This document shows, piece after piece, positions 16,152 through 24,564 of a DNA stretch of 64,000 nt; the first letter of the stretch is position 1; every line of letters begins with the position of its first letter. The translations under genes were made by a program, and so were the position numbers. Origin of the DNA: Streptomyces sp. NBC_01465 (GTDB taxonomy: Bacteria; Actinomycetota; Actinomycetes; Streptomycetales; Streptomycetaceae); assembly GCF_036227325.1 (NCBI RefSeq), contig NZ_CP109467.1:4278001-4342000 (forward strand). The letters run 5' to 3'. The notes beneath the pieces were generated by a model, which was given only the letters and a program-made list of their open reading frames with translations, did no database searches and was not told the DNA's origin.

Positions 16152-16227
16152 TCAGGCCAGTGTTCGGGGCCGCTTCCTGACCCGTGGGCCCATTCCAGCA
16201 CCACCCGCTCCCATCAGGCCAGTGTTC
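16152..16227. repeat. 14-bp direct repeat in a divergent intergenic region
   Basis: TCAGGCCAGTGTTC occurs at 16152-16165 and again at 16214-16227, 62 bp apart (about six helical turns), between the divergent STAS and GAF-ANTAR genes. Same-face spacing fits cooperative binding of one regulator. No protein is known. Confidence 0.4.
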
Positions 16228-16351
16228 CCACCAACTGCATCAACCGACGACAGAAGCGGATAGAGTCTGGTCGTCCTTGCTCGCAGTCAGGAATGTGCTG
16301 CGGAGCTCTTGTGCGCACGGCGATACGCCGTGCACGCCGAAGAGGTTCGTG

Positions 16352-17059
16352 GTGTATCCGTCCGACATTCCCCAAGTGCCCCTTGCGCCCGTCGATTTCC
16401 GGCTGGCCGAGACCCTCGCCGACGCCGCCGTCGCGCTCTACGCCGCGCAGGGCCGCGCGGCAACCGCCCGCACCGCCGTACGCCTGGCCGAAGAGGCCGT
16501 CACCGGCGCCGACTGCGCTGGGCTCTCCCTGGTCGTGCAGGGCGGTCTGATCAGCCCCGAGGCCTGGACGCACGACGCAGTACGCGCCTTCGACACGGCC
16601 GCCGAGTCCGCCGCCCACCGCACCCACTGGGACGAACTGTGGGCCGTGCCCTTCGCCCACATCGACGACACCGCCGAGTGCGAAGGATGCGCCCGGGCGC
16701 TGGAGGCCACCGGTCTGCGCTCGGTGCTGCTCCTCCGCATCCGTACGCAGTCCCGCAGATTCAGCGTCCTGTCGCTCGCCTCGTACACACCGCGCATCTT
16801 CGACGACCCGGCGATCCGCACCGCACGCCTCCTCTCGACGCACATCGGAGTGGCCCTGCAGTCCGCCACCGTGCTGGAACAGCTCACCGAGGCGCTGGAG
16901 ACCCGCGACGTGATCGGGCAGGCGACGGGCATCCTCATGGAGCAGTTGGGCATCGACGCGGCACAGGCCTTCGACCGCCTCGTACGGGCGTCGCAGCAGG
17001 CCAATGTGAAGGTCAGGGACATCGCGCTGCGCATCGTGGGAGCTGCCGTACCTGACTGA
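16352..17059 (+). CDS. GAF-ANTAR antiterminator-type regulator
   Basis: GTG codons at 16349 and 16352 follow GAAGAGG at 16339-16345; 16352 has the better spacing and gives 235 residues. A GAF-like sensor region occupies about 10-165. The C-terminal ANTAR domain begins VIGQATGILMEQLGIDAAQA and ends with VKVRDIALRIV, with the conserved A-x-G-x-L-M. ANTAR domains bind paired RNA hairpins to prevent termination. No target RNA could be identified. The next gene is a second protein of the same architecture, so the two are probably co-transcribed. Confidence 0.8.
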   Translation: MYPSDIPQVPLAPVDFRLAETLADAAVALYAAQGRAATARTAVRLAEEAVTGADCAGLSLVVQGGLISPEAWTHDAVRAFDTAAESAAHRTHWDELWAVPFAHIDDTAECEGCARALEATGLRSVLLLRIRTQSRRFSVLSLASYTPRIFDDPAIRTARLLSTHIGVALQSATVLEQLTEALETRDVIGQATGILMEQLGIDAAQAFDRLVRASQQANVKVRDIALRIVGAAVPD

Positions 17060-17087
17060 ATTGCCCCTTCCGGGGCACCCGACACCC

Positions 17088-17816
17088 ATGGCAGAGAACC
17101 AGGACGGCCTCGACCTCAGCGCGCTCCACACCGCCTTCACCGACTGGCGCGGCCTGGACGCGTTCCTCCAGGAGCTGACCGAGCGCGCGGTCCGGGCGGT
17201 CGGCGGCGCGGACGCGTGCAGCGTCACCATGCACCGCGACGGCCGGCTCGTCTCGGCGGCCGGCAGTGACGGCGAGGCGCTGAAACTCGACAGTCTCCAG
17301 TACGAGGCGGACGCGGGCCCGTGCGTCTGCAGCCTGCGCGACGGGCGCGAGCAGTACGTCCGCGACATGACCACCGAGCAGCGCTGGCCGCCCTACCCGG
17401 AGAAGGCGCGCACGTACGGAATCCGCTCCGTCCTGGCCGCCCCGCTCAAGGTGAACTCCGGCACGCTCGGGGCGCTCAACCTGTACGCCCACGAACCGTA
17501 CGCCTTCGAGGAACACGCGCCGTCCATCGGCCGGCTGGCGGACCAGGCCGCCGGTGCGGTGGCCGTCGCGGCCCGGATCGAGGAGGAGCGCACCACGGTC
17601 GAGGACCTGCGCGCGGCGATGTTCTCGCGCTCGGTCATCGACCAGGCGATCGGCATCGTGATGGCGCGGCGCAACTGCCCGGAGGACGAGGCCCTGTCGA
17701 CCCTCCGCAAGGCCTCGCAGCACCGCAACATCAAACTCCGGGACCTCTGCCGGGAGTTGGTGCACCACACCGGGGGCACGCCGCCGTCCCCCGGCTCCTT
17801 CGCCCGCCGCAAATGA
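17088..17816 (+). CDS. GAF-ANTAR antiterminator-type regulator
   Basis: From ATG 17088 the product has 242 residues. A GAF domain spans about 15-165 (DGEALKLDSLQYEADAGPCV, then RSVLAAPLKVNSGTLGALN), and the C-terminal ANTAR domain is at about 180-230 (SVIDQAIGIVMARRNCPEDE, then IKLRDLCRELV). This GAF/ANTAR pairing is widespread in actinobacteria, with unknown ligands. The start lies 28 bp after the preceding homologous gene. The two paralogues are diverged in sequence, so they may sense different signals. The convergent PPOX gene ends one base after its stop. Confidence 0.82.
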   Translation: MAENQDGLDLSALHTAFTDWRGLDAFLQELTERAVRAVGGADACSVTMHRDGRLVSAAGSDGEALKLDSLQYEADAGPCVCSLRDGREQYVRDMTTEQRWPPYPEKARTYGIRSVLAAPLKVNSGTLGALNLYAHEPYAFEEHAPSIGRLADQAAGAVAVAARIEEERTTVEDLRAAMFSRSVIDQAIGIVMARRNCPEDEALSTLRKASQHRNIKLRDLCRELVHHTGGTPPSPGSFARRK

Positions 17817-18278
17817 TCAGCCGAGCCGCGCGGGAAAGCCGCCCGTGGCCACAGGACCCCACCGTTCCGGGGTGATCCGGATGATCGACTTCCCCTGCTT
17901 GACCATGGCTTCGCGGTACTCGTCCCAGTCCGGGTGCTCCCCCGAGATGTTGCGGAAGTACTCCACCAGCGGCTCCACCGACTCGGGGGAGTCGATGACC
18001 TCGGCCGTCCCGTCGATCTGCACCCACGGTCCGTTCCACTCGTCGGAGAGCACGATCACGCTGACCCGCTCGTCGCGCCTGGCGTTACGGGTCTTGGCGC
18101 GCTCGGGGTACGTGGAGACCACGATCCGCCCCGCGTCGTCGACCCCGCACGTCAGCGGCGACCCCTGGGGGCGGCCGTCGGCGCGGGTGGTCAGCAGGAT
18201 CGCGCGGTGCCGTGGGCGTACGAAGTCCAGCAACTCGGCCAGCTCGACAGCGGTGTTGCTCGCGATATTGGGTGCCAT
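17817..18278 (-). CDS. PPOX-class F420-dependent oxidoreductase-like protein
   Basis: The ATG at 18278 gives 153 residues. The split-barrel flavin/F420-binding fold is indicated by ELLDFVRPRHRAILLTTRAD, GRPQGSPLTCGVDDAGRIVV, the basic segment STYPERAKTRNARRDERVSV and the C-terminal IIRITPERWGPV. Actinobacterial members of this branch bind F420 (or FMN/biliverdin) and reduce small unsaturated substrates. The substrate is unknown. It is divergent from the winged-helix gene at 18331, with 52 bp between the starts. Confidence 0.85.
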   Translation of the reverse strand: MAPNIASNTAVELAELLDFVRPRHRAILLTTRADGRPQGSPLTCGVDDAGRIVVSTYPERAKTRNARRDERVSVIVLSDEWNGPWVQIDGTAEVIDSPESVEPLVEYFRNISGEHPDWDEYREAMVKQGKSIIRITPERWGPVATGGFPARLG

Positions 18279-18330
18279 ACGCACACGATAGTCCCGCCCC
18301 GCGACCGCCCCGCGACGGCATAATCCGGGC

Positions 18331-19458
18331 GTGACCCTCACTCCGCGACAGCTCGCCCTGGCCACGCTGGACCGTCAGCTCCTCCTGGAACGCCGGCCCC
18401 TCGGCGTGGCGGGCGCGGTCCGCACGCTCTGCGCGCTCCAGGCGCAGACACCGGCCTCGCCGTACCTCGCGCTATGGAACCGGATCCAGGACTTCGCCCC
18501 CGCGGATCTCGACGCGGCGTTCGCGGACCGCAGCATCGTGAAGGCGAGCCTGATGCGGATCACGCTGCACGCCGTGCACGCCGACGACTACGCGCCGTAC
18601 CACGCCGCCATGGCGAGCTCCCTGCGCGCGAGCCGCGTGTACGACCGCCGCTACACCTCGACGGGGCTCGCCCCCGACGATGCCGACGCGCTGCTCCCGG
18701 AGCTGGCCGGCTTCCTGGCGCAACCGCACACGGGCGCCGAGGTGGAGGCCGAGCTGACGGCCCGGCACGGGGAGAGCGCGCATCGCGTGTGGTGGGCGCT
18801 GCGGACGTACGCACCGCTCCACCACGCGCCGACGGGCGGCCCGTGGTCGTTCAACCAGCGCAACGCGTACCGGGCCGCGCCCGCCGGACCCGAGGACGCG
18901 GGCGCCGGCGTACAGCACCTGCTGCTCTCCTACCTCCGGGCGTTCGGCCCCGCGACGGCCCGGGACTTCGCGCGCTTCACGCTGCTGGGAAGCGCGGTGA
19001 TCACGAAGGCACTGCACGAACTGGGCGACCGGGTGGTGAAGTTGGCGGGCCCGCCCCGCACCGCGCTCTACGACGTACCGGACGCCACGATCCCCGCCGA
19101 GGACACCCCGACCCCACCACGCCTGCTCCCGATGTGGGACAGCACCCTGCTGGCGCACGCGATCCCCGGCCGGATCCTGCCCCAGGAGTACCGCCCCCTG
19201 GTCGTACGCCGCAACGGCGACATGCTGCCGACCCTGCTGGTCGACGGACAGGTGGCCGGGGTATGGCGGGCGGTGGGCAGCGGCCTGGAACTGACCGCTT
19301 TCCACAAGCTGGGAAAGGCGGCGTGGCAGTCCCTGTCCGAGGAGGCAACGAACCTCTCCGCACTGCTCGCGGACCGCGACCCGGCGGTCTACGGCCGCTA
19401 CGGACACTGGTGGGACAAGGGAATCCCCGCCGCCGAGACCAGAGTCATCAAGGGCTGA
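18331..19458 (+). CDS. Winged-helix DNA-binding domain-containing protein (AlkZ/YcaQ-like superfamily)
   Basis: A GTG at 18331 starts a 375-residue protein with the HTH_42-type architecture: LTPRQLALATLDRQLLLER at the N-terminus, then VRTLCALQAQTPASPYLALW (the Q-A-Q motif typical of this superfamily), a central tandem winged-helix region, and a C-terminal beta-rich part (RLLPMWDSTLLAHAIPGRIL). The same fold occurs in AlkZ/YcaQ glycosylases that unhook interstrand crosslinks. Whether this one excises bases is untested, because many actinobacterial members are only described as winged-helix proteins. Confidence 0.75.
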   Translation: MTLTPRQLALATLDRQLLLERRPLGVAGAVRTLCALQAQTPASPYLALWNRIQDFAPADLDAAFADRSIVKASLMRITLHAVHADDYAPYHAAMASSLRASRVYDRRYTSTGLAPDDADALLPELAGFLAQPHTGAEVEAELTARHGESAHRVWWALRTYAPLHHAPTGGPWSFNQRNAYRAAPAGPEDAGAGVQHLLLSYLRAFGPATARDFARFTLLGSAVITKALHELGDRVVKLAGPPRTALYDVPDATIPAEDTPTPPRLLPMWDSTLLAHAIPGRILPQEYRPLVVRRNGDMLPTLLVDGQVAGVWRAVGSGLELTAFHKLGKAAWQSLSEEATNLSALLADRDPAVYGRYGHWWDKGIPAAETRVIKG

Positions 19459-19474
19459 CGGCGGAACCCCCCGG

Positions 19475-20293
19475 TCACATGGCCGGCAGCGCATCCCCCT
19501 GCACGGCCTGGATGTCCAGTTCCACCTTGAGCGTCGTCCCGATCGCCGAGATCCCCGCCGCCACCACCTGGTTGTAGTTCATCGCGAAGTCGTCGCGCCG
19601 CAGATCCGCCGTCGCGCGGAACGCGGCCCGCGTGCCGCCCCACGGGTCGGGTCCCGTACCCAAGTAGCTGAGATCCAGGTCGACTTCGCGTACGACACCG
19701 TGCAGTGCGAGCTCGCCGTGGACCGTCCAGCGGTCCGGTCCGGCCGGCTCGATTCCCGTCGAGCGGTACGTGATCTCCGGGAAGCGCTCCACGTCCAGGA
19801 AGTCGGCGGACTTCAGGTGCCCGTCCCGCATCCCGTTCCCCGTGTCGATCGACCCCGCCTCGATGACCGCCTCGACGCGCGACTTCTCCGCGTCCTCGGC
19901 GATCTCGATCCGCCCCGAGAAGGCGGTGAACCGCCCGTGCACGCTGGAGATCCCCAGGTGCTGGGCGACCGCGCCCACCGCGGAGTGCGCCGGGTCCAGC
20001 GTCCACGCGCCCGGCGGCGGCAGCTCCACGCCGCCCTGGCGGGCCAGGACCACCGTGCCCGCGTCCGCGCGGCCGCTCGCCGTGACGATCACGGTCGAGG
20101 CGACGGGCGCGTAGCCGACGGCGGTCACGATCAGCGTGTACGGACCCGGGGGCAGCGCCGTCGCATCGCGCACCGCGCCGTCCTCGTCGGCGGCGGCCCG
20201 CACCACCTGGCTGCCGGTCATGTCGGTCACGGTCACCACCGCGTGCTGCACGGCCCAGCCGTCCCGGGTCCGTACCTGTGCGCGAAGTCCCAT
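19475..20293 (-). CDS. YceI-family protein with N-terminal carboxypeptidase-regulatory-like domain
   Basis: ATG 20293 is preceded on the minus strand by AAGGAG and gives 272 residues. Residues about 5-85 are a CarboxypepD_reg/transthyretin-like beta-sandwich (VQHAVVTVTDMTGSQVV, LPPGPYTLIVTAVGYAPV). Residues about 95-270 are a YceI lipocalin-like barrel (WTLDPAHSAVGAVAQHLGIS, VHGRFTAFSGRIEIAED, SADFLDVERFPEITYRS), which binds polyisoprenoid-type lipids in characterised homologues. No signal peptide is seen. It is the last gene of the marR-MFS-yceI set, and the transporter carries three copies of the same N-terminal domain type, an unusual shared module. Confidence 0.82.
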   Translation of the reverse strand: MGLRAQVRTRDGWAVQHAVVTVTDMTGSQVVRAAADEDGAVRDATALPPGPYTLIVTAVGYAPVASTVIVTASGRADAGTVVLARQGGVELPPPGAWTLDPAHSAVGAVAQHLGISSVHGRFTAFSGRIEIAEDAEKSRVEAVIEAGSIDTGNGMRDGHLKSADFLDVERFPEITYRSTGIEPAGPDRWTVHGELALHGVVREVDLDLSYLGTGPDPWGGTRAAFRATADLRRDDFAMNYNQVVAAGISAIGTTLKVELDIQAVQGDALPAM

Positions 20294-20332
20294 CCCGTAA
20301 CTCTCCTTGCTCAACTGTGCGAAAAAGCGAAA

Positions 20333-20390
20333 CCCCGGAGGGGTGGTGGACACGGGCCGTCCCCTGTCCATGGCCACCACCCCTCCGGGG
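20333..20390 (-). terminator. Long hairpin between the MFS and yceI genes
   Basis: A perfect 17-bp inverted repeat (20333-20349 with 20374-20390) encloses 24 bases that can fold further. It begins 9 bp beyond the MFS stop and ends 40 bp before the yceI start, so it could terminate or attenuate transcription, reducing yceI expression relative to the transporter. Confidence 0.6.
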
Positions 20391-20398
20391 CAGTCCAA

Positions 20399-22864
20399 CT
20401 ACTCGCCGGGGTGGGCGAGTTCGATGTCGTGGCCGTCGACGCCGCGTCCCGCGACGCTCAACGAGCCTGCGACCGGCGGGTATCCGGTCGCGATGACCGT
20501 GTACTCGCCCGAGGTGAGGTCGGCGAAGGCGTACGCCCCGTCGTCCCCGGTGGTGGCGGAGGCGACGACGTTCCCGGCTGCGTCCACCAGCGTGACCCGC
20601 GCGTCGGGCAGCGGGCGCCGGTCGGCCCCGCCGCGTACGACGCCCTGGACGAGCGCGCCCGACTGGAGCAGCGCCTCGATACGGGTGACGCCCTGGCCGC
20701 CGATCTCCACCGGCAGCGCGAGGGGCCGGTGGCCGGTCGCGTTGACGGCGATCGTCACCGAGCCGGGGACCAGGTCGCCGAAGGTGAAGTCGCCCTGCGC
20801 ACCGGACTTACCGGTGGCCAGGACGTCACCGCGGACATCCGTGACGACGACCATCGCGCCCTCGATCGGCGCACCGCCCTCGGCCGCCTTCACGACACCG
20901 GCGAGGCCGCTCGTGCCCGACAGGAGGATGTCGTAGTGCAGCTCGTCGCCGCCCACGACGACCGTGGAGGCCTGCGGCTGAAAGCCGTCCGCCGAGGCGA
21001 TCAGGACGTACGAACCCGAGCCCGGCGCACCGACCTCGTAGCCGCCGTCGCCCTGGGCCACCGCACGGCCCAACTGCCGCCCGGAGAGCGAGATCAGCGT
21101 GACCGCGGCCCCGCCGACGGCCGCGCCCTCGGCGGCGCGGACGATCCCGCGGATGGGGGTGGAGTCGGGTACGGACTGCATCGGCATCGTCTCCTCGGCC
21201 TGCACGGCCTTCTCGACAGAAACGGCGGGGGCCGGAACAGCGGCGACCGGGGCCACGGCCTCAGCCGGAGCCGCCTTCTCCCCCACCGGGCGGGTCCTGA
21301 GCGCGACCTCCTTGATGAACAGCGTCATCAGGAGAGCGAGCAGCGCGCAGGGCGCCGCGATCAGGAAGACATCGGCCACACCGTGTCCGTACGCACTCTC
21401 GATGACCGTGCGCAGCGGGGCGGGCAGCACCTTCAGATCGGGGATCGCACCGCTGGACAGGGCTCCGGAGCCGGCGCCGCCGCCCTGCGGGCCGAGGTCC
21501 GCGAGGCCGTCCTTGACGTAGTGCGTGACCCGGTTGGCCATGATCGCGCCGAGCGCCGAGACGCCGACGGCACCGCCGAGGGAGCGGAAGAACGTGACGG
21601 TGGAGGAGGCCGAGCCGAGGTCCTCGGGGGCCACCTGGTTCTGGGTGGCGAGGACGAGGTTCTGCATCATCATGCCGATGCCGAGACCCATCAGCGCCAT
21701 GAAGATCGCGAGGCGCCAGTACGGGGTGTCGTACCGCATCGTGGAGAGCAGCCCCAGCCCCGCGGTCAGCAGCACACCGCCGCTGACCAGCCAGGCCTTC
21801 CAGCGGCCTGTCTTGGTGATGAACTGGCCCGAGACGGTCGAGGAGATGAAGAGCCCGCCGATCATGGGGATCGTCATCACACCGGACATCGTCGGCGACT
21901 TGCCGCGCGCCAGCTGGAAGTACTGGCTGAAGAAGACCGTGCCGGTGAACATGCCGACACCGACGAAGAGCGAGGCGATCGAGGCGAGGGTGATCGTCTT
22001 GTTGCGGAAGAGCCGCAGCGGAATGATCGGTTCCTTGGCCTTGGACTCGACCAGGACGAACAGCAGCCCGAGCAGGATCGAGCCGCCGACCATGGCGTAG
22101 GTCTGCCAGGAGATCCAGTCGTACTTGTTGCCCGCGAAGGTCACCCAGACCAGCAGCAGCGAGACGGCCGCGGCGACGAAGAACGCGCCGCCCCAGTCGA
22201 CCTTGACGTCGCGCTTGGTGACCGGGAGCTTCAGGGTCTTCTGCAGCACGATCAGCGCGATGATCGCGAACGGAACGCCGACGTAGAAGCACCAGCGCCA
22301 GCCGAGCCAGCTGGTGTCGGTGATCACACCGCCGAGCAGCGGTCCGCCGACGGTCGCGACTGCGAAGGTCGCGCCGAGGTAGCCGGAGTACCGCCCGCGC
22401 TCGCGCGGGGAGATCATCGCGGCCATCACGATCTGCGCGAGGGCGGAGAGACCGCCGACGCCGATGCCCTGGACGACACGGCAGGCGATGAGCATGCCGG
22501 AGTTCTGCGAGAGCCCGGCGACGACCGAGCCCGTGACGTAGATGATCAGTGCTATCTGGACGAGCAGCTTCTTGCTGAACAGGTCGGAGAGCTTGCCCCA
22601 GAGCGGGGTGGTCGCCGTCATCGCGAGCAGGGACGCGGTGACGACCCAGGTGTACGAGGACTGGCTGCCGTGCAGGTCGGAGACGATCCGAGGCAGGGCG
22701 TTGGTGACGATCGTCGACGACAGGATGGCGACGAACATGCCGAGCAGCAGCCCGGACAACGCCTCCATGATCTGCCGGTGAGTCATCGGTTCGCCGTCGG
22801 GAGTGTGATGGCCCCCGTGCTTGGCGTGACCGGCCCGCACACCGGCTGGTGTGGTCGTAGCCAT
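20399..22864 (-). CDS. DHA2-family MFS transporter fused to three carboxypeptidase-regulatory-like domains
   Basis: The 821-residue product has a 14-helix DHA2 MFS domain in about the first 500 residues (motif A LSDLFSKKLLVQIAL, motif C ATVGGPLLGGVI), then a Pro/Ala-rich linker and three beta-sandwich repeats of about 80 residues each (TPIRGIVRAAEGAAVGGAAV, SGLAGVVKAAEGGAPIEGAM, ALVQGVVRGGADRRPLPDAR), each ending in a Gly-Tyr-type strand. Fusion of this soluble module to an MFS pump is unusual. If the C-terminus is outside, the repeats could contact cell wall or partner proteins; if inside, the YceI protein. The marR gene lies 18 bp upstream and yceI downstream, so drug- or lipid-responsive control is likely. 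Confidence 0.85.
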   Translation of the reverse strand: MATTTPAGVRAGHAKHGGHHTPDGEPMTHRQIMEALSGLLLGMFVAILSSTIVTNALPRIVSDLHGSQSSYTWVVTASLLAMTATTPLWGKLSDLFSKKLLVQIALIIYVTGSVVAGLSQNSGMLIACRVVQGIGVGGLSALAQIVMAAMISPRERGRYSGYLGATFAVATVGGPLLGGVITDTSWLGWRWCFYVGVPFAIIALIVLQKTLKLPVTKRDVKVDWGGAFFVAAAVSLLLVWVTFAGNKYDWISWQTYAMVGGSILLGLLFVLVESKAKEPIIPLRLFRNKTITLASIASLFVGVGMFTGTVFFSQYFQLARGKSPTMSGVMTIPMIGGLFISSTVSGQFITKTGRWKAWLVSGGVLLTAGLGLLSTMRYDTPYWRLAIFMALMGLGIGMMMQNLVLATQNQVAPEDLGSASSTVTFFRSLGGAVGVSALGAIMANRVTHYVKDGLADLGPQGGGAGSGALSSGAIPDLKVLPAPLRTVIESAYGHGVADVFLIAAPCALLALLMTLFIKEVALRTRPVGEKAAPAEAVAPVAAVPAPAVSVEKAVQAEETMPMQSVPDSTPIRGIVRAAEGAAVGGAAVTLISLSGRQLGRAVAQGDGGYEVGAPGSGSYVLIASADGFQPQASTVVVGGDELHYDILLSGTSGLAGVVKAAEGGAPIEGAMVVVTDVRGDVLATGKSGAQGDFTFGDLVPGSVTIAVNATGHRPLALPVEIGGQGVTRIEALLQSGALVQGVVRGGADRRPLPDARVTLVDAAGNVVASATTGDDGAYAFADLTSGEYTVIATGYPPVAGSLSVAGRGVDGHDIELAHPGE

Positions 22865-22882
22865 GGAAATCCTTGTCTGTGC

Positions 22883-23359
22883 TTAAACGGGTGTACGGGT
22901 GTCGAGGTCGTGATGCGGCGGCAGGGCGCGGGCCTTGCAGTCGAAGCTGTGGCGCAGGCGCGCGAGCATCACGTTGAGTTCTCCGACTTCGTCGTCGGAC
23001 CAGTCGTCCAGGGTGTGGGCGAGCGTGTCGATGGAGCGCTGGGAGAGGACGCCGAGCATGTCCTGGCCGGCGGCGGTGAGCCGCAGGATGCGCGAGCGCT
23101 TGTCGGCGGGGTCCGGGGACCGCTCGATCCAACCGCGCTCGGCCGCATGGGCCACATGACGGCTGGTCACCGACATGTCCACGGCGAGCAGCTCGGCGAG
23201 CCTGCTCATACGCATTTCCCCGTGTTGGTCGATGAGGGTGAGCGCGGCGGCCGAGCCGGAAGGGCAGTGGGCCGGGAGGGCTCGTGCGAGGCCGCGCTTC
23301 ACGGCGCCGATGGCACTGAGCTGCCGGGCCAGTTCTTCGTACTGACTCTGCGCTGCCAT
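22883..23359 (-). CDS. MarR-family transcriptional regulator
   Basis: The 158-residue product has the MarR winged helix-turn-helix: LTLIDQHGEMRMSRLAELLA, VDMSVTSRHVAHAAERGWIE, then the wing SPDPADKRSRILRLTAAG. Dimerisation helices flank it. It is the first gene of the operon with the fused MFS transporter and YceI protein. Two copies of TTGC-N5-GCAA lie within 60 bp upstream of its start, so it probably represses its own operon. One cysteine in the N-terminal helix region (HCPSG) and one near the C-terminus could allow redox sensing, but that is speculative. Confidence 0.85.
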   Translation of the reverse strand: MAAQSQYEELARQLSAIGAVKRGLARALPAHCPSGSAAALTLIDQHGEMRMSRLAELLAVDMSVTSRHVAHAAERGWIERSPDPADKRSRILRLTAAGQDMLGVLSQRSIDTLAHTLDDWSDDEVGELNVMLARLRHSFDCKARALPPHHDLDTRTPV

Positions 23360-23376
23360 GACACCCCCATATGTTG

Positions 23377-23418
23377 TTGCTTAAGGCAACCGTAAAGGCT
23401 GTTGGTTGCTGCAGGCAA
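23377..23418 (-). promoter_or_regulatory. Two tandem TTGC-N5-GCAA operator candidates for the MarR regulator
   Basis: TTGCTTAAGGCAA at 23377-23389 and TTGCTGCAGGCAA at 23406-23418 share the same palindromic arms, with centres 29 bp apart, in the promoter region immediately upstream of marR. Paired near-identical palindromes at this place are the expected signature of autoregulation by a MarR dimer. Confidence 0.65.
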
Positions 23419-23549
23419 ATGAAATGGGGGTGAGAAAGGCAAAGTAAAGCCAAAGAATTCGCAAGTGCAAGGTCAACGAGGTGGGGGTCCGGTGAGCAGA
23501 TCACGCCAGGGGTTGGGCAGGCCTCACAGGTTCGCTAGGGTCCTGCTTC

Positions 23550-23774
23550 ATGGCACACAACCCCCAAGCGCCCCAAGGCCCCGAGGGCAACTACGACCCG
23601 GCGGGCTCCACCCAGATGTTCCGCGCCTTCGTCGACGAGGGCGCGCCGCAGCAGGCCCAGCGCTCGCAGCCCGCAGCGCCGCTGCAGCAGTCAGGATCGA
23701 AGACGGGGCTGATCATCGGCGTCGTCGTGGCGATCGTGGTCCTGGCGGCAGTCGCCTGGCTCGCGCTGGGCTGA
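23550..23774 (+). CDS. Small single-TM protein of unknown function
   Basis: This 74-residue protein has a hydrophilic, Pro/Gln-rich N-terminal half (PQGPEGNYDPAGSTQMFRAF, QQAQRSQPAAPLQQ) and a C-terminal membrane helix (GLIIGVVVAIVVLAAVAWLA). The SGSKTGLIIG junction is typical of tail-anchored small Streptomyces membrane proteins. No function is known. It converges with the lipoprotein gene, with 7 bp between stops. Confidence 0.65.
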   Translation: MAHNPQAPQGPEGNYDPAGSTQMFRAFVDEGAPQQAQRSQPAAPLQQSGSKTGLIIGVVVAIVVLAAVAWLALG

Positions 23775-23781
23775 GCACGGC

Positions 23782-24516
23782 TCACTTCCAACTGACGGTC
23801 ACCGACTGGGTGTCGACGTGCATTCCGATCGGCACCCGCCAGTCGTCCACGCACACGGTGTACGTCTTGGACTTCGTCGCGCCCGCGGCGATCGGCCCCG
23901 GCAGCGGCTGCTCGGACTCCCTGGTCGCCCAGTCCACGCCGAGTGCGCCGATGATGTGCGTCGCGAAGGTGACCGTGCCCGAACTCACCGCTGATCCACC
24001 GGTGTTGCTGAACCGCACGGTCACCTTTTCGCACCACCGCTGAGTGGCGTCGGCGAGCACGGGGTCGGAAACGCTGAGCACGGCGGGCCCTGCGGGCGCG
24101 GAGGGCGTACTGGACCCGGGCGCGGCCGGGGTCGAGCTGCTTCCTCCCGTGGCGGGGGGCGCCGAGGCCGTACTGCCGCCCGCGCCGCCACCCGTACCGC
24201 CGCCACCGCCGGACGCAGGCGTTTTCCCCGTCGCCGGGTCACCGCTGTCCGGCGCGGAAGCCGAAGAAGAGGACTCCGAGCCCTTGCCGGCGCTGCCCGG
24301 CGTACGGGACGCAGCTCCGCCCCCGTCGAGCGGTACGAGCACGACCTTGCCGGTCGGCGGCACGGCCCGCGTGGGCCCGTCAGCAGTCCCGGACCCCACG
24401 GCACCGACCGCCACGTACCCGCTGCCGCTCCCCCCGCCACAGGCGGCGAGCAGCCCGCCGAGGCAGAGGGTGGCAGCGGAGGCGGCAAGGACCGCGTGCA
24501 GCTGTTGACGTCGCAT
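23782..24516 (-). CDS. Secreted lipoprotein with Ser/Gly-rich linker
   Basis: The 244-residue product has a type II signal peptide with lipobox LLAAC (C26). A low-complexity Ser/Gly/Ala/Pro linker follows to about residue 145. The C-terminal domain of about 100 residues (VTVRFSNTGGSAVSSGTVTF, YTVCVDDWRVPIGMHV) is beta-rich and resembles immunoglobulin-like or CBM-like modules, with two cysteines that may pair. The function is unknown. It sits downstream of the sigN gene on the same strand with a 48-bp gap, so it may be read from the same transcript. Confidence 0.7.
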   Translation of the reverse strand: MRRQQLHAVLAASAATLCLGGLLAACGGGSGSGYVAVGAVGSGTADGPTRAVPPTGKVVLVPLDGGGAASRTPGSAGKGSESSSSASAPDSGDPATGKTPASGGGGGTGGGAGGSTASAPPATGGSSSTPAAPGSSTPSAPAGPAVLSVSDPVLADATQRWCEKVTVRFSNTGGSAVSSGTVTFATHIIGALGVDWATRESEQPLPGPIAAGATKSKTYTVCVDDWRVPIGMHVDTQSVTVSWK

Positions 24517-24564
24517 CGCGCCAGTGTGTCTGACGCCCCGTCAATTCGGAACCCCGTATGGCTC

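Noticed and set aside
19700..23395. A 1,231-codon plus-strand frame across yceI, the MFS gene and marR
   Set aside because: The three minus-strand genes have clear families and ribosome binding sites. The plus frame encodes a repetitive Arg/Gly/Asp sequence with no domain.
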